64,000 nucleotides of DNA, taken from NCBI GenBank assembly GCA_014529385.2, contig CM043968.1:24988513-25052512 (forward strand), written 5' to 3'. The stretch comes from Adiantum capillus-veneris (taxonomy: Eukaryota; Streptophyta; Polypodiopsida; Polypodiales; Pteridaceae). The notes below the pieces were generated by a model. It saw nothing but the letters and a program-made list of their open reading frames with translations, was not told the DNA's origin and did no database searches. Each line of letters starts with the position of its first letter. Within the stretch, counting starts at the first letter, position 1. This document shows, piece by piece, positions 33,536 to 46,248 of the stretch. The translations under genes and the position numbers were made by a program.

Positions 33536-34740
33536 CTAGACCTTCATTTTGTCTTCAATTCTCTTTCCAATCTGCAAATATTCAACATAAAGTGAGCCAA
33601 TGACTATAAGACTTTGTAGCAATAAGTGCACCTGAGTGAAAACATCCTCACCTTGTGACATTGGAGATAAAATATAGTTTCTTGAAGGTCGTCAAAGCCC
33701 ATGATGGCTAAATGTTCTCGTATGTTGCTGAGAGTCCAATGCTTATTCACTTGAACAATTTCCAAAATCTCATTGAGCATCTTCACTGTAATTTCAAAGG
33801 AAGTAATAGCTCCTTCAACACACTGTAAGGGAATCCAAACCCCAAGTTTTCACGTCCAATGATTGTAGTAAAATTGTATGTACAATGCGTTGTAGGATTT
33901 AAATAGCACATCCCGATATCTGATGCTCCAACTCAACAATGATATTTATCTCCATTGTGCATGCCCTCCACAAAACCCCAATTCTCTTCTATTAAACTCC
34001 CCAAATCCTCATAGTTCACATCTTTGCATACAAACATAGTGGTAGTCTCCACAAATGCAAGCTTTTTAAATATATGCACAAAACAATGAACATGAAAACA
34101 CCAACTCAAGCCCACCGATATAGAAGCTTTAGTATATTTCAAAGAGTTTTGCACATCTACAACCACCTTTTGCTCCAAAGATGCTATCGACCAAAAATAT
34201 AGTTGTGGCCACCCCAAACTTAATAAATAAGATACTTTGATGGGCTCAAGCTTCCCATAACCATGCATAGTAGTAGGTACAATATAAGAGTGTGAGATGA
34301 GAAAATTCTACTTTGAACCAAGTTGGATGGAGAAAGGTGTGAGTAGAAGAAAATTCTTTTTTGAACCAACTTGGTTGGAGAAAGGTGTACACAAAATATT
34401 GCTTCAATATTTGCATGTACGGCCTTAAATGTGCCGGAAAGGCTATGAAGTGGCCGCTTCTCTACTAATGTAGATGGAAATATGACTACAGTAGCAAGAA
34501 AACATATAATTATGCGGCCCAAAAAACTTTCCAATTGTGCCTCCAAACATGTTGTACAATGGCTATGGTTCCCTTGTCCTTGCAATTCATGAAGCTAATG
34601 AGCTTACCTTTCCAATAATAGTCCAAGTTTCCATGGTTTTGAACATGGTGAGGGCCAATAGTAACAGATGGTTGTATGTATACCCAAGCACCTTTGATGA
34701 AATTTTGTGACATCCACTCATCATCTACATCTCATGTTGT
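33536..34740 (-). pseudogene. possible multi-exon gene fragment, minus strand, unknown product
   Basis: Three exon-like pieces are supported by splice signals on the minus strand. An upstream piece (~34733-34616) encodes FIKGAWVYIQPSVTIGPHHV and ends at donor GGAAAG|GTAAGC. An internal exon 33785-33652 lies between AATTACAG| and CACAAG|GTGAGG and encodes NEILEIVQVNKHWTLSNI followed by REHLAIMGFDDLQETIF. A last piece 33571-33536 follows TTTGCAG| in the same phase, encodes IGKRIEDKMKV and ends in TAG. The region between 34600 and 33800 is not convincingly coding. I do not recognise the protein. It could be a degraded gene or an unrecognised exon set. Confidence 0.35.
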
Positions 34741-35136
34741 CGCATAAAATTCCAATGACCTCATTCTTTGGCTGCTTTTGGGAAGTAGAGCTTGCCATGT
34801 GTGACTAACAAAAATTAAGCAAAAGAGGAGGACCTTGTTTAGTTTTCCAGGAGGGTAGGTGGAAGGAGGGGGATTAGCTTTCCTAATGTGGCAAGAGAAG
34901 GGGAAAGAGCTTGGTTGGTGCTGCAATGGAGGTAGGAGAAGGTGGATGTCCTTTCTTGGTGTGGCGGGAGGGAGATGAAAGGGATAGGAGCTTGCTTGTT
35001 TGGTGCAGCAATGGAGGTGGGAGTCGGCTAGTAGAGACTAAGAGTTGGAGCAAAAGGTTAATGTGATGGTTGCATCACTGAGGGCTTGGAAATTGGGTTC
35101 TAGAGAGAGAAAATCACTTTTTAGCTATAGGATAGG

Positions 35137-35174
35137 TTTTTTTTTTTTTTTTTTTGGAGGGGGGGGGGGGGGGG
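35137..35174. repeat. T19 run followed by G16 run
   Basis: Homopolymers of T (35137-35155) and G (35159-35174) separated by GGAGG-like bases. Lengths may be unreliable in any assembly. Confidence 0.9.
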
Positions 35175-35321
35175 AGAATAGAAAATGATGTTTTGAAAAT
35201 TTTGAAAAGAAAAATCAAATTGTGAGGATTTGGGTGCACGCTTTTTACTTTTAGAGGTCAAGAAATGCATTTTTTACCACAAAATAGAGTTGAGTGGTTT
35301 TAAGAGGAAAAATTTGAGTGA

Positions 35322-35900
35322 GATTCCAAATTTTGTAGTGTTTTTTGGACTACTATCTTTGAAAGTCTTGGTATTATGCTTGACTTTACTTCTTTGTTTC
35401 ATCTTGAGTCAAATGGCCAAATAGAACTAACTAATTGTGCAGTCTTTGATTTACCTAAAGCTTATGTTTATTCTCAATCAAAGAAATGGGATGATTATCT
35501 GTATATTTTATTGTTTGGTTATAACAATACCACTCACTTTGCTACAGGTTAATCTTTGTTTGAGATTGTGTATGGTCATACTCTTTCTATACTTACTTCA
35601 CATCTTTCTAATTTTATGCATACTGCTAATAATTTCACTGTAAATTTTCTTAACATTTATACAAGTGTTCATTTTGCCATCAAGCATTCACAATAGCTTT
35701 ACACTAAGCATGCTAATAAGTATCACAAGGCACATGTTTTTAAAGAAGGGTATTATGTTCTTATTTGAATTGAAAATTGAAGGATTGAAAATGTTGACAT
35801 AAATGTTTTTATAAAGCCTTTCTCCACATCTTTATGATCCTTTCAAGATTTTGATGTCATTAATGATGTTTCATTTCATATAGAGTTATCATCACACTAG
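35322..35900 (+). pseudogene. Ty3/gypsy (chromovirus-type) integrase relic
   Basis: The frame from 35322 reads DSKFCSVFWTTIFESLGIML, then LFHLESNGQIELTN with the catalytic Glu context (codon 35424-35426), then WDDYLYILLFGYNNTTHFATG, a TAA (35550-35552), and SLFEIVYGHTLSIPTSHLSN. Further on, in broken frames, KYHKAHVFKEGYYVLI and DVINDVSFHIELSSH match the integrase C-terminal GPF/Y region. The expected upstream aspartate position is changed. Only the second half of an integrase is left, with no LTR beside it. It belongs to a lineage different from TE1-TE3. Confidence 0.8.
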
Positions 35901-38900
35901 CACATTTACAATGTATTCCACGTCAGTCTTTTATGACCTTTTTGAGAACCCTTACCTTGGCACCCCATTTATGAGGGTCCACCTTCACTTGTAGATCAAG
36001 AAAAATGACTCAATCTAGCATAAATAGTTGATCATGAGACCATCACAGCCGATATCTATTGACTTTAAGGAGCAAATAGAGAAGATGCCAAGTTGATGCC
36101 TCAAAAAAAAATTCAAAAGTTTCTGGATCTTCTTCACACTTTCCATCACTCATAGTTTGTTTACTTCTCTTTTGAGAAACTAAGGATCCTTGTTGTTTGT
36201 GTTTAGCATTTCAATTGGGATACTTGGATGTTAAATGGTTAATTAGTGTTCTGTCTATATTTTTCACTAATAATGAGTTGATGTGGTGTAGACTAGAACT
36301 TTGGATATTGAGGAGAAGGAGTCACCAATAAAACCAATGATTCCTTTCAGTCATTTATTTTAGCATAAGTTTTTGTAGATATTTTTTTCCAATAAGCCTA
36401 CATGGCTTAGTTGTACAAAGCTAGTGAGAATCTATCCCGTGAAGGGTCATGGAGATAGGGATAGGAACCACTCATGAGCTCAAGGGTAGAGAGGGGTCTC
36501 TAATTTGGTTATTAAAAACACTATTGAATTTATGTGGTGAAGATAATTTGGTAGGAGAGGGAGTTGTTGTGCCACTTGCAGGGATTTCATTAACGTGATC
36601 ACAAACATGCAAACATGTTAATAACTTTGAGTGATCACACCTCAAAAATACTTAATCACATCAGATATTAGTGTAGCATTCTTTTTAACCCGTAGAAACT
36701 ACCCTAATTGGTAAGCCTATTGGGATTTTTAAATTTCTTAGTGGGCTCATTGGGCTTCTATTATATCCCGTCAGGCCCGTCAAGAAATAAAAAAGCCCGA
36801 TGGGCCATTTTTTATAAAATAAAAAGCTACCAATTTTAGCCTTTCGACTAGCGAATCCTTGGAGAGTGTATCTTGTGTTGGGTGTAGTCAATTCTCCTTG
36901 TGAATTGACCTAAGTTTATTGAGTTGTCACAGGTCCTAATATTGGTTTGAACATGATTCTTAAAATGGTAACCACGTCATGAATGATTAAAAGTCTTGGC
37001 ATAAAACAAAGGTACGATTCTATACAAATTGGATCTCTTTAGGATCATGCTCATTGTAGCAAAGTCACTCGTCTGTAAAGGGGCTGAAGTTGGTTTTAAA
37101 AGATGAGTAGTATATTAGAAATGAGTCATTAGTCAAGGGTTGGATGTCCTGTACTATTCTACCAGGTATATAAAGATCCTTGAAGTCTTAAATTTCACAC
37201 CATCATAGGTTTAATTTGATATGTTCATCACTACTCAATATGAGAGCTACAATCCTTAATTGGGTGAAAACAATTTTTATATATATTCAATCAAATGTAT
37301 GAGGGGGCTATAATCCTTGTCACTTGATTGGGTAAAAGTAGTGATTAGGTGTGTAATTGCATTGAAGATTTCATAGTTTTGTTTTATGCATAGTGTAAGA
37401 TACAAAATGCATTGTGTACTTTGAAATATTTTTGATGCATGAGATTAAAATCATACATATTGATATTTTTGTTTGTGTTTTGCAAACAATTATCATCGTT
37501 ACCATGTCTTAGGACTCAAAAGTTGATTATTTTTGTTGCATGTGAAAAAAATGGAGTGAAATAAAGACAATGTGATTTTTACAAATGTGTCTTATTCTTT
37601 GTAAATCGCACAATGCTTAAAGTTGATTGCTTTTTTAATGAAATTTTTAGCTTTAACATATATTAAAAAGTAGGAAATTGTTTTTGCAATTGAATATGTA
37701 GTTCTTATACCTTCAACTATAATTGAAATCAATGGAAGAAAATTTTGGCATAAGTAGTGCACAGGCAGAAAGAAAAGAAAGCCCCCGAGCAGTTTTCTCA
37801 CAACATATGCGATCGATATATGGAGTGGCAATGTAAACTATGTCTGGTCACAAAAGTAGGTGGGGCTCCACGTATTAGGGACCATTTTTGGGTGGCTCAA
37901 AAAGAATTGTTGCAAATTTGCACATCCTCAAGCACCCATAGTTGCAAATCATTTGAAACAAGAGCTCGAGAAGATGGGTCACAAGAGCCACCAAGTAGAT
38001 AAAGGAATAGGGTTTTTAGTCATTGCTACATCATCCCCAACCAATATATCCATTACACAATATTTTCTACAAATGTGAAAAAAATATAATGTCAAATTAA
38101 GTTGCTGACAAGTATTTACATGCAGAATTAAAGTATGTTCATTCCTCAAGGGTGATATATGCACATGAAATCTCAAAGACTATGAAGGGGATCATCTTAC
38201 ACCCCTTCTCTTCCCAATTCATGAAGAAAATAGACCGTTGAAATAAATTTGTGTCGTTTTTTGGGCTCAAGATGACGAAAATATCTAGCCCCTTTTAAAA
38301 AAAAGAAGCTCTCTATACTCTTTAAAGCTATGATATAGCTTCCTTCATAATCTTCTTCTCTTGAGGTACCCATTTGTGTCTCTTACAGGTGAATTTTGCA
38401 TTTTTGGTGATACATTGCATCAAAATCCTCCTACATTACACAATATAACATTGGATTAAATTATAAATACAATGTATTTAAGTCATCCCATGCATACATA
38501 GTGTAAATTAGGCTCACATTCCACAAAATCTATGCTAATAAAGACATCAAAAGTCTAAGTCACTTTGATTTTGAATTGTTCATGGCAGTGCCAAGAAGAT
38601 CCTTCCTTGTTAAATTTTTCTAGTGAGGATTGTGGGTCTATAAGTCCTAAGTTTTGCATCATAAAAATGTCACAATGGATAGAAGTATGTGGCATGTGGA
38701 CTCGTGTAACTCTAATCAATATCATAGTCGGTATCATTTAGCGACCGTAAAAAATTAGAGTGCAATGAGGAAAAATGAAAAAAGCTTACTTGTTGATCAT
38801 ACTAAGAACTAATAAAAACTCTGTCATCTCCAGAAGCTCAAACTTCAGGAGGGGATTCTTAATCTATTAGTCTCGGGGATGCTATGGTTTAATTTTGTAA

Positions 38901-39226
38901 AAATTTTCTTTTTGAGATCTTTTCATGCTATTTTTAGCTTTTCGTGCTTTTTGGTGAAAGCAAGTCCTTTTTCTTGTTTGAGTGGACAAGAGAAAGCCGT
39001 AGTTCGATTTTAGAAAAATTTACTTTTTATTTTATTTTTGAATTTTTTTTTACTTTTTTGTGTTTTTTAAAAGCAACGTGCTTTTTAAAACAACCTAAAC
39101 CTAAAAATAATGTTTCTAGTCACCGTTGGGATGAAAAATGATCATACAATGAAGAGAGAGAATTAAACGAGATTTTAATGGGATTTATTTTTATAAAAAA
39201 TGGCACCATAAATACATCAGGGTAGT
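35901..39226. other. AT-rich spacer, nothing recognised
   Basis: No coding region with motif support. Small GGGC-type inverted sequences around 36740-36815 and loosely repeated phrases near 37230-37350 are present, without a clear unit. Confidence 0.45.
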
Positions 39227-39760
39227 GTTGGAATGTCATAATTATGCTAGAGTATCACGGTTTAGCCTAGTTCAGTCATGATCATATTAGTAGCCAAGAT
39301 ATCATTTTAAGTAATCAATTTGCAACAAAAATTGAAGGGAAGGGGTGAGAGTTGACTTCCAAAAGCATTTCCTTGTTTTGAGATAGACTCCCAAAAGCTA
39401 CAACTAATCTTGGCAAGAGAGGGGGTGCTAGATATTGGCTTGGGGCACACTCTAGCTTGGCAAAAATTGCATAAAAAGGACAACAGCTCTAAGTTTTCAA
39501 TGGCAACAATTGCATAGACTATTGCAAGACTATATGTACATATTATACAGAGTAGTGCAAGCTCTCCATCACCATCTCCATAAGAAATTCTCTCTCTTTT
39601 TCAAGAAGAAGAAGAAGAAGAAGAACACTCTCTCTACTTGTTTACTATACTCTCTTTTCATTTCATGGTATACACACTCTACATCAACTTCATGGCAAAA
39701 ACCTCTATGTAGCTCTCATCAGTGCTCTTTGGTGGCAAAGCAAGAATCCTTTTGACCATT
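39227..39760 (+). mobile_element. possible solo LTR or promoter-bearing segment
   Basis: It begins TGTTGGAATGTCA, a start typical of plant LTRs. A TATA-like ATAAAAAGG lies at 39471-39479, followed by a CT-rich and AAG-repeat leader-like stretch (39585-39635). No convincing CA end with PBS, no partner LTR and no target duplication were found. An ordinary host promoter and 5' UTR is an equally good reading. Confidence 0.25.
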
Positions 39761-41935
39761 GGTAATCACTTCTTGATCATGGTAAGAAGCTACAAACTCC
39801 ATAGACATCACCTCTTTCTCTCTCTAATTCGTTTCGAGAAACTACGCTCTCGATCATTTATTTTTTGTATACATAGGCATGCATGTGTTTTCCAAATGTG
39901 TACAAGGATGCTCCATGTTTTTTTCATCATGTTTAGCATACTGATATATGCATATTGTGTGTTTATGATCACATAGGTGCCTAAAAAGCACTTTTTGTTT
40001 CACGTTGCATAGGCGGTAGGGACATTGTTTTGGCCGTATCTCCTAAATCCAATTAAACCCTTTGAACCAAAGATTAAAGACATAAATTAGAGTATTTTTC
40101 CTATGTGTTCATGTGAACATTCCACATGAGTAAAGAGATGGTCAAAATACAACTTGTTGCCCATTGTACTTAGTTAATATTTTGGACCCCAATCTCCTTG
40201 GAGAACCACTATATAGGCTTATCAGATGAAGAAATCCATTTAGCCATATACCTTGAATAAACTTGCTAATAAATGTGATTGATATCACTTCATGATTGCC
40301 ATTTATTAACTATTCCTTGTACGGGATTACCTATGTGTGTAGGGGTGCTACCAAGGGGGAGTACCATATGGAGTCGCAATTTTGATGAGTGGTTCATATA
40401 TGTTTTGTGGTTTTTTTTGTTAGGTTGAATTCAAGCTTTTTGTGTCCATAAAATTATGTTTGGATATATGGTTGTCAACTCGAACATATGGATAATTATG
40501 GATAAAGTGGATCTCTTTTTGTATCACTTGCATGAATCTCATATGGGTAAAGTGATGAGATAAGGTGTTATTCTATGTCATGGGGCTGATCTTGATGCAT
40601 TGGACTGAGGTCAAATACTTTCTTTTACATGTCATGCACGCATTTGAAAATAGGAAAAAGTTGTTTACGCATATATATGAAGTTATGGCATATGCTTGAT
40701 CAGAGTGGTAGGTTTGTTTTGCAACATGATTAGATTGATGCAGTGATGTCATATGATGTGTGAAACCTCATGGATGGATGTGGATGTCTCATGTGCATGC
40801 ATGTGTTGCTTTCCATCATTCTAGATCAAAACTAGCTCTATGTGCAAGAAGGGTGAGGTGCAGTCACAATACATCACTTATGCATGGTTAAACATGATCA
40901 AAATGAAAATTTGATGCTACATTTAGTTGCTGGTTGAAATTCTTTTCATGCATAAAAATTCATTCTTTAAAGGCCATGTGTGTATAGTCAAGACTCCAAG
41001 TGTAGGAGTTGGTTCCATAAGGAGTATGGTTTATGGTTAAGTGTTGAGATCCCTCATGGATCATGGTTGTGATTCTTATTGTAGAATTTGGTGTGGCTTG
41101 TGCACCTTTTTTTTGTTATACCTAAAATGCTGTCAAACTTTTTACAGCTATGTCATGTGCTAAGTGGTTGTACAGGTTGTTTGTATATCACCTTGAGTAG
41201 GGTGGACTACTCACCCTTGTGATGGGATTGGCTTATGGCTTATTGTCTCAGATTGGATTTTGAAGTGGTTTTGATGGATTATGGTAGGTGTGTAAGGGTA
41301 GAGACCCTATATAGTTTGACTATTCTGTAAAAGATTATTTGTGCATATGCAAAGTGCAATTTTGATGGGACTCATGTGTTACGTTTCTCATGATAGCGTC
41401 GCTACAAGATTAGGATTATTTACATCACTTAGCCTTAGATGAAATGGTTAATAACATGGGGCTTTGCTACATGGGGGGTGTTGCCTATATCCCTTCTTCT
41501 TTTTTAGGCGCATCTACATGGTTAGTGCATTTGAATGACCTACACAGCTAGTGCATCGAATATCTTGCCTTGTCTTTCACTAAACACCAAGTGTGGCCCT
41601 AAAGAGGCGTAGCGTATAAACTGGTATTGTTGGTGTTTATTTCCTACCACTTGCTAGTATTTAGAATTCTTTTAGATCTCGGGTTCATGGAGGGGGGCGA
41701 AGCGGCCTCCGCATATGTTTGGCTTAGCTAAATTGGAGGTGTTCTAGCTTTCTCTCTACGAATTAAAATTCTCCCGTTCGCAAAAGTGGATGGGTGGATT
41801 GGCCAATCTCTACATAGGGTCTGATGCTTCTACTAGTCATTTTTATACCTTTTTTTAAAGTTATGGTATACCCAAATTTTGTTATTGCGTTAACTCATGG
41901 TTTGCAAGTGATTTGTCATTTTTCTATGTCTCTAT

Positions 41936-41995
<60 letters not shown>

Positions 41996-43512
41996 CAATG
42001 CGGTGTACACAGGTATTTTCACCCTCCACTGGGTCATTTTCTAAGTATGACTTTATTTATACACATTCAAGGGTAGACTAGGTACCTTTGGATGCAGTCT
42101 GGCTCATGGATTAAACTTCATGCTAGCGAGTCTCAAAGAGCTCCTCCCCTTTGCAAATGCTTTTGCAACTCTGATGTATATTGAAATTGTATAAAAGTGT
42201 AAACTATATAATTCTTGCATATACCCTTGGGAACATATATCTCTCACCTGGTATCACTGTCTAAGGTTATAGGGATAGCCTGAATCATGATAGTAGTCAG
42301 GTTAGTAATGCATCATGCACGCATTCATGAATGTTGTTTGAAAAGAGTATTATATTAATGAGCATTTGTGAGTGAATCTAATTGGTGATACCTTCTTGAA
42401 TTGTCTTCTTGTGTGTATTTTTTCTTTTTCAAGGAAAATATCCTTCCATTAGTTAAGAAAAGTGCCCATAGGGCTACAAACCACCTCTACCAAAGAAGGC
42501 TACATCAAAAGCATTGGGAGACTCCCCTGGTTAGTAAACAAAATATGTACAATGTGGCTAAATCACAAAATGGGAGGAGGAAAGAGACACATAGGTGGCC
42601 AATAGTGCCATTTGGATGCACCCTGGACCATGGTGAATAAAGGCCCTATGCGCCAAAGTCGTAAGAAAGCCTCTTTGCGCTCTTGCATGTGGTCGGAGGC
42701 GCCCTAATGTCTCTCAAACTGACCTTGAGAGTATGAATCAGCTCCAACCAAAATTCACAAACAGTCTTTGCTAATGCACCACAATGTGCCTGCAACCTTC
42801 TATATCCGCTGCATCAAACTAACCTTGGCTAAAGACCAAGGTGTCTGTACCAAATTTTTCACCCCCAAGTTCCCTATGTAGTTTGAGGACTCAAGAGCTT
42901 GAACCTAGAGCTAGTCAAGGACTGTGTGCAAGGTCCACTTTATATGATCCCAATTGCGCGGAGAAAAGGAGAAACCTACCGTTGTATCCAGAGCCTCTGT
43001 GCCTCAAGCTGCTAGAAAAAGGTTGTGAACTCAAAAGAAAGCTTCCTCCAGGTCGAGACAAGGGCCACCAAGGAAGTGTGTGAAGCTGTAGTCGAACAAG
43101 TCCCATTGTTTGCGACTCTATACAAAGTTGGTCAAACCCCAAGGGACTACTACAAAAGGAGAGGTCAAAACCAAAAATGGCATCCTCAAGTGGGGAGGTC
43201 TCTCTTGAGCCATGCAACTCATAGAAAAAGCACTACCAAGAGATCATCTTGTTGTGGATGTGTTTCCAATCCCCTGTTGAGCAAGAGTGTGGGATGGGTC
43301 GGGTGATGAGGTTGAGGACCCCACAGGGGAGAGGGGAGGAGCACGAGGTGGAGGTGGAGGTGGGGGTGGAGGCTCGGGGGTGGGGGGGGAGGAGGAGGCA
43401 GAATGAGGAGTCAAAAGGTGGAGGGGGGGAGGCGACGGAGGTGATGGAGCTGAGGTGGAGGGGGCCTCCTTAGAGGGGGTCCTGTAAGAGGGGGGGAGAC
43501 GGTGGAGGTGGT
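39761..43512. other. spacer, no recognised gene; G-rich block at right end
   Basis: T-rich sequence up to 41900, a CT/GT microsatellite at 41937-41995, then mixed sequence in which short frames (42401-43306) lack motifs. The last ~220 bp (43290-43507) are strongly G-rich on the plus strand (repeated GGTGGAGG and GGGGG runs), with potential for G-quadruplexes, and directly abut the TE2 LTR. Confidence 0.5.
41937..41995. repeat. (CT)n(GT)n compound microsatellite
   Basis: About 23 CT units followed by 7 GT units. Confidence 0.96.
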
Positions 43513-44445
43513 TGTTAGAAGCTGGACACACCCCACGGCATCTAACTACTCGGCGGATTATTATTTTTTTGTAATTAGTCATTCATTGAGGAAAACCCGG
43601 TTTTTCACCTTGTAAATATTGGGACTTACAGAAGTTTCCAGATTGTATCCCAGTTTTGATAGTTAGATGGAGTAGATGGATGATTTTGAAACTTTAGGGT
43701 TTGAGAAGTTGTAAGGTATATATATCACTTTTTGACCTTAATGAAAAACCTTTTGTCATTTTAAACAAGTTTAAGTTTGTGAGTGAGCGTACTATGTACG
43801 TGAGAGAGAGTGTGAGCTTTGTCTTGATGCTACGTGTGCTACGATGGTCGGAATTAAGTGCGGAGAAGTGCAGCGTGTTGCCCCCTACTAGAGCTACGAG
43901 CCGATACCAACATTGCGCGCGTACGGTCCGGATATGGGAGCTCCTTCTACGAGCTTCATCGGTTGTTTGGGTGAGCATACGTTGTCCAATTTTGCATTGC
44001 AGCATATCCACGCGTTCACATTGAGTAGAACTACACATTAGGCACTTCATATTTCGGAAACGAAGACCTGCAGATTTCCGCCAGACATCCTACGTATTTC
44101 TGCACCGGGTGTTTTGGGTCGTGATTTTGGTGCACAGACCTTAGGGAGAGTGGCCTATAGGTATTAGTAGGGTCTCCTTCAAGTTCTATGGTGTTTTGGA
44201 AGTGTTTGATAGGTATTCGACTCTAGCAAGCGTTGTAGGAAGCATCCTCTTTTGTTCTCTTGAAGACTGTGACTTAGACAACTGGTAGGAGCCTCTGTAG
44301 GAATTAGTTAAGAGTCGGTCGAGTGTAGGTTGACACCTTATGCTTGCTTCCACGCGCCTGCGGGTTGAGCTTCGTTCTTAGCTGACATTACTTGTTAGGT
44401 GAGTTCTCGCTGTGCTGACGTCCGTCGCGGCGTACCCGTCCAACA
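43513..44445 (+). repeat. 5' LTR of TE2 (933 bp)
   Basis: TGTTAGAAGCTGG...CCGTCCAACA, matching both TE1 LTRs. A half palindrome GACATCCTACG is at 44084-44094. The flanking bases are GTGGT (43508-43512); the matching 3' duplication is not in the window. Confidence 0.95.
43717..43725 (+). promoter_or_regulatory. TATA box of TE2 LTR
   Basis: TATATATAT about 205 bp into the LTR, at the same place as TATTTATA in TE1. It is the likely U3 promoter element. Confidence 0.55.
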
Positions 44446-44446
44446 T

Positions 44447-44464
44447 TGGCGCCGCTGCCGGGGA
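44447..44464 (+). promoter_or_regulatory. primer binding site of TE2 (tRNA-Asp type)
   Basis: TGGCGCCGCTGCCGGGGA begins one base after the LTR. It is nearly the tRNA-Asp PBS known from Athila-type elements and primes minus-strand synthesis. Confidence 0.92.
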
Positions 44465-44996
44465 CGAAAACCTTAGGTAGGTGACCGAGACTAATCCTTG
44501 AGGATTGGGATTTTTGGCTTGCCAAGAGTCTCGCTTTACATTTAGATAGGATCAGAGGGTGGAGGACTCTCTAGGTCTTAGAGGGAGTCTAGGAAGCGTG
44601 TGTCTGGCCTAGATCCTTCGACTTAGGTAGAGGAGGTAGACTTAGGTAGTTTTAGGTAGTAGTCGAGTCTAGAGTAGAAGTGGGAGTGGTAGAAGCGGTG
44701 AGAGTAGACCTTGAGAGTCCGGAGAGGCCAAAAAAGCAACCAAAAACACCATTATCACCATTTCCTCATGGTAGGTAGGAGTAGAGTAAGTAGAACATCA
44801 TGATTCAGATCTAGAGCATTTCATGCATGTATACTTGCTTGGTAGAATCATTACAAGTTTGTAAAAGACGCAAAAAGATGCAAAAGTGTGGTTGAAAGCC
44901 TTATTGAAATCCAAAAGTTACTGTGAGTGTTTCTGATAGGCCTACAGAGCATCAAGAGCATTTCTGTCAGAAAAAAACTTTAATTTTAAGCCAGGA

Positions 44997-45018
44997 GACA
45001 TTCTACGCGTAGGATGTC
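44997..45018. promoter_or_regulatory. 22-bp palindrome, TE2 leader (one change)
   Basis: GACATTCTACG followed by CGTAGGATGTC. First palindrome after the PBS, about 550 bp from it. Confidence 0.88.
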
Positions 45019-45438
45019 TACAGGCCAATCTGGGAGGGATTTTGGGATTTTGAGTTGACCAGTGTGTTCTGAAGGTAGGGTTTACCCTAATTTCAACTGG
45101 AAAGTGGAAACTTGGCCATCTCTTGACAGGATAAGGCCAGATAGACTGAAATTGCTAGACATCCTACCCAATTAGTGCCAAAACATCAACTTGAAACCAA
45201 AACCATAAGATGGCTGCATGAGTGTGTCTTTCATGATATATTGAGTGACTGAAAGGGGTTTCACCTTAGTCGGGTAAGAAAATTGGGTTCAAAGTGGACT
45301 TTAGCACTTTTGACTGAAAAAGCAAAAACAGCTGAAGTTTAGGACTTTTGACATCCAAATCAAGATCTAAGCATACCACTGGGATACTGACATCAGGGGG
45401 AAGCTGTGGAACAAATCTGGGGTCAAACAGACCAAATA

Positions 45439-45460
45439 GACATCCTACACGTAGGATGTC
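45439..45460. promoter_or_regulatory. 22-bp palindrome, TE2 leader (one change)
   Basis: GACATCCTACA followed by CGTAGGATGTC, with the core CGCG changed to CACG. Confidence 0.88.
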
Positions 45461-45564
45461 TTCTGAGTGATTTGGGACTCCAAACTGAAATCTGAGTATA
45501 CCAAGGTGATTATCAGCTCAAGGAGAGCTTAAGTCTTGAGCTTAAATCCATTCTGATAAAAAAA

Positions 45565-45586
45565 GACATCCTACGCGTAGGATGTC
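45565..45586. promoter_or_regulatory. 22-bp palindrome, TE2 leader (perfect)
   Basis: Exact 11+11 inverted repeat with ACGCGT centre. Confidence 0.9.
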
Positions 45587-45840
45587 TAATGCAAGAAAAT
45601 GAAGCCATAATTGGACTTTGAGCATTGTAAGGTGTTATATAGCCTAAGGCAAGCCTGCTAGTCAATTTTGGTCCAATTTGGAGTTGATTAGACTGATCAA
45701 CACCATCACCAGTCCGTCGGAACAGATTTCTGACTCATTGACCAGCTTCTAGAAGTCCAAATCAAAAAGTAAAAACAGCTGTAAGCTCAGCACAACGAGG
45801 GAAAAAGACAGTGTAGAAATCTAGGCAAAATGCAGCAGGA

Positions 45841-45862
45841 GACATCCTACGCGTAGGATGTC
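45841..45862. promoter_or_regulatory. 22-bp palindrome, TE2 leader (perfect)
   Basis: Exact copy, 276 bp after the previous one. Confidence 0.9.
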
Positions 45863-46248
45863 TATTGGGGCATTCTGCAGGGAAAATTTGACCTGGCCTA
45901 GACAGTGAGGTTCTATTTGGCTTACGGGTTCCAGAACTCCTTTCAGAAGTAAATTTGGACCTTGGTTGCCCATTTGACAAAGCAAAGACTGAATTCAAGC
46001 TTTTTCGCTTAAATTGGCCAACATCAGAGAAAAGTACTGTTTCAGGTTAGCAACCTAATCCGGAACATCAACAGTGTATAAAATACAGTAGTGATTGAGA
46101 TTAACTCTCCGGAGAAGTTATACCAATCATTACTAAGATAACCTCTAGGAGATAAGAGCGGTGATTCAATTGCCGAAATTAAAACTCTTGTGTACAGGTC
46201 TATTTGGCAGCAAAGCAAGAAGTTGTGCAGAAACTGATCCATTGCCAG

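Larger units (their letters stand above)
44465..46248 (+). other. TE2 5' leader with palindrome array
   Basis: Noncoding leader of ~1.8 kb. Palindromes occur at 44997-45018, 45439-45460, 45565-45586 and 45841-45862, with a half copy at 45158. Steps of 281 (45158 to 45439) and 276 (45565 to 45841) resemble the ~285-bp step of the 3' array. Segments after successive palindromes share a loose phrase (CCAAATCAAGATCTAAGCAT versus CCAAACTGAAATCTGAGTAT), so the leader is an ancient tandem array whose palindromes have been conserved better than the rest. Confidence 0.85.

Noticed and set aside
39227-39760. Intact Copia-type LTR with adjacent PBS
   Set aside because: The TGTTGGAATG start is suggestive, but no CA end followed by a recognisable PBS, no second LTR and no target duplication; listed only as a low-confidence solo LTR.
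43244-43582. Proline-rich minus-strand frame next to the TE2 LTR
   Set aside because: Translation of the G-rich block; it runs into the LTR and has no motif.
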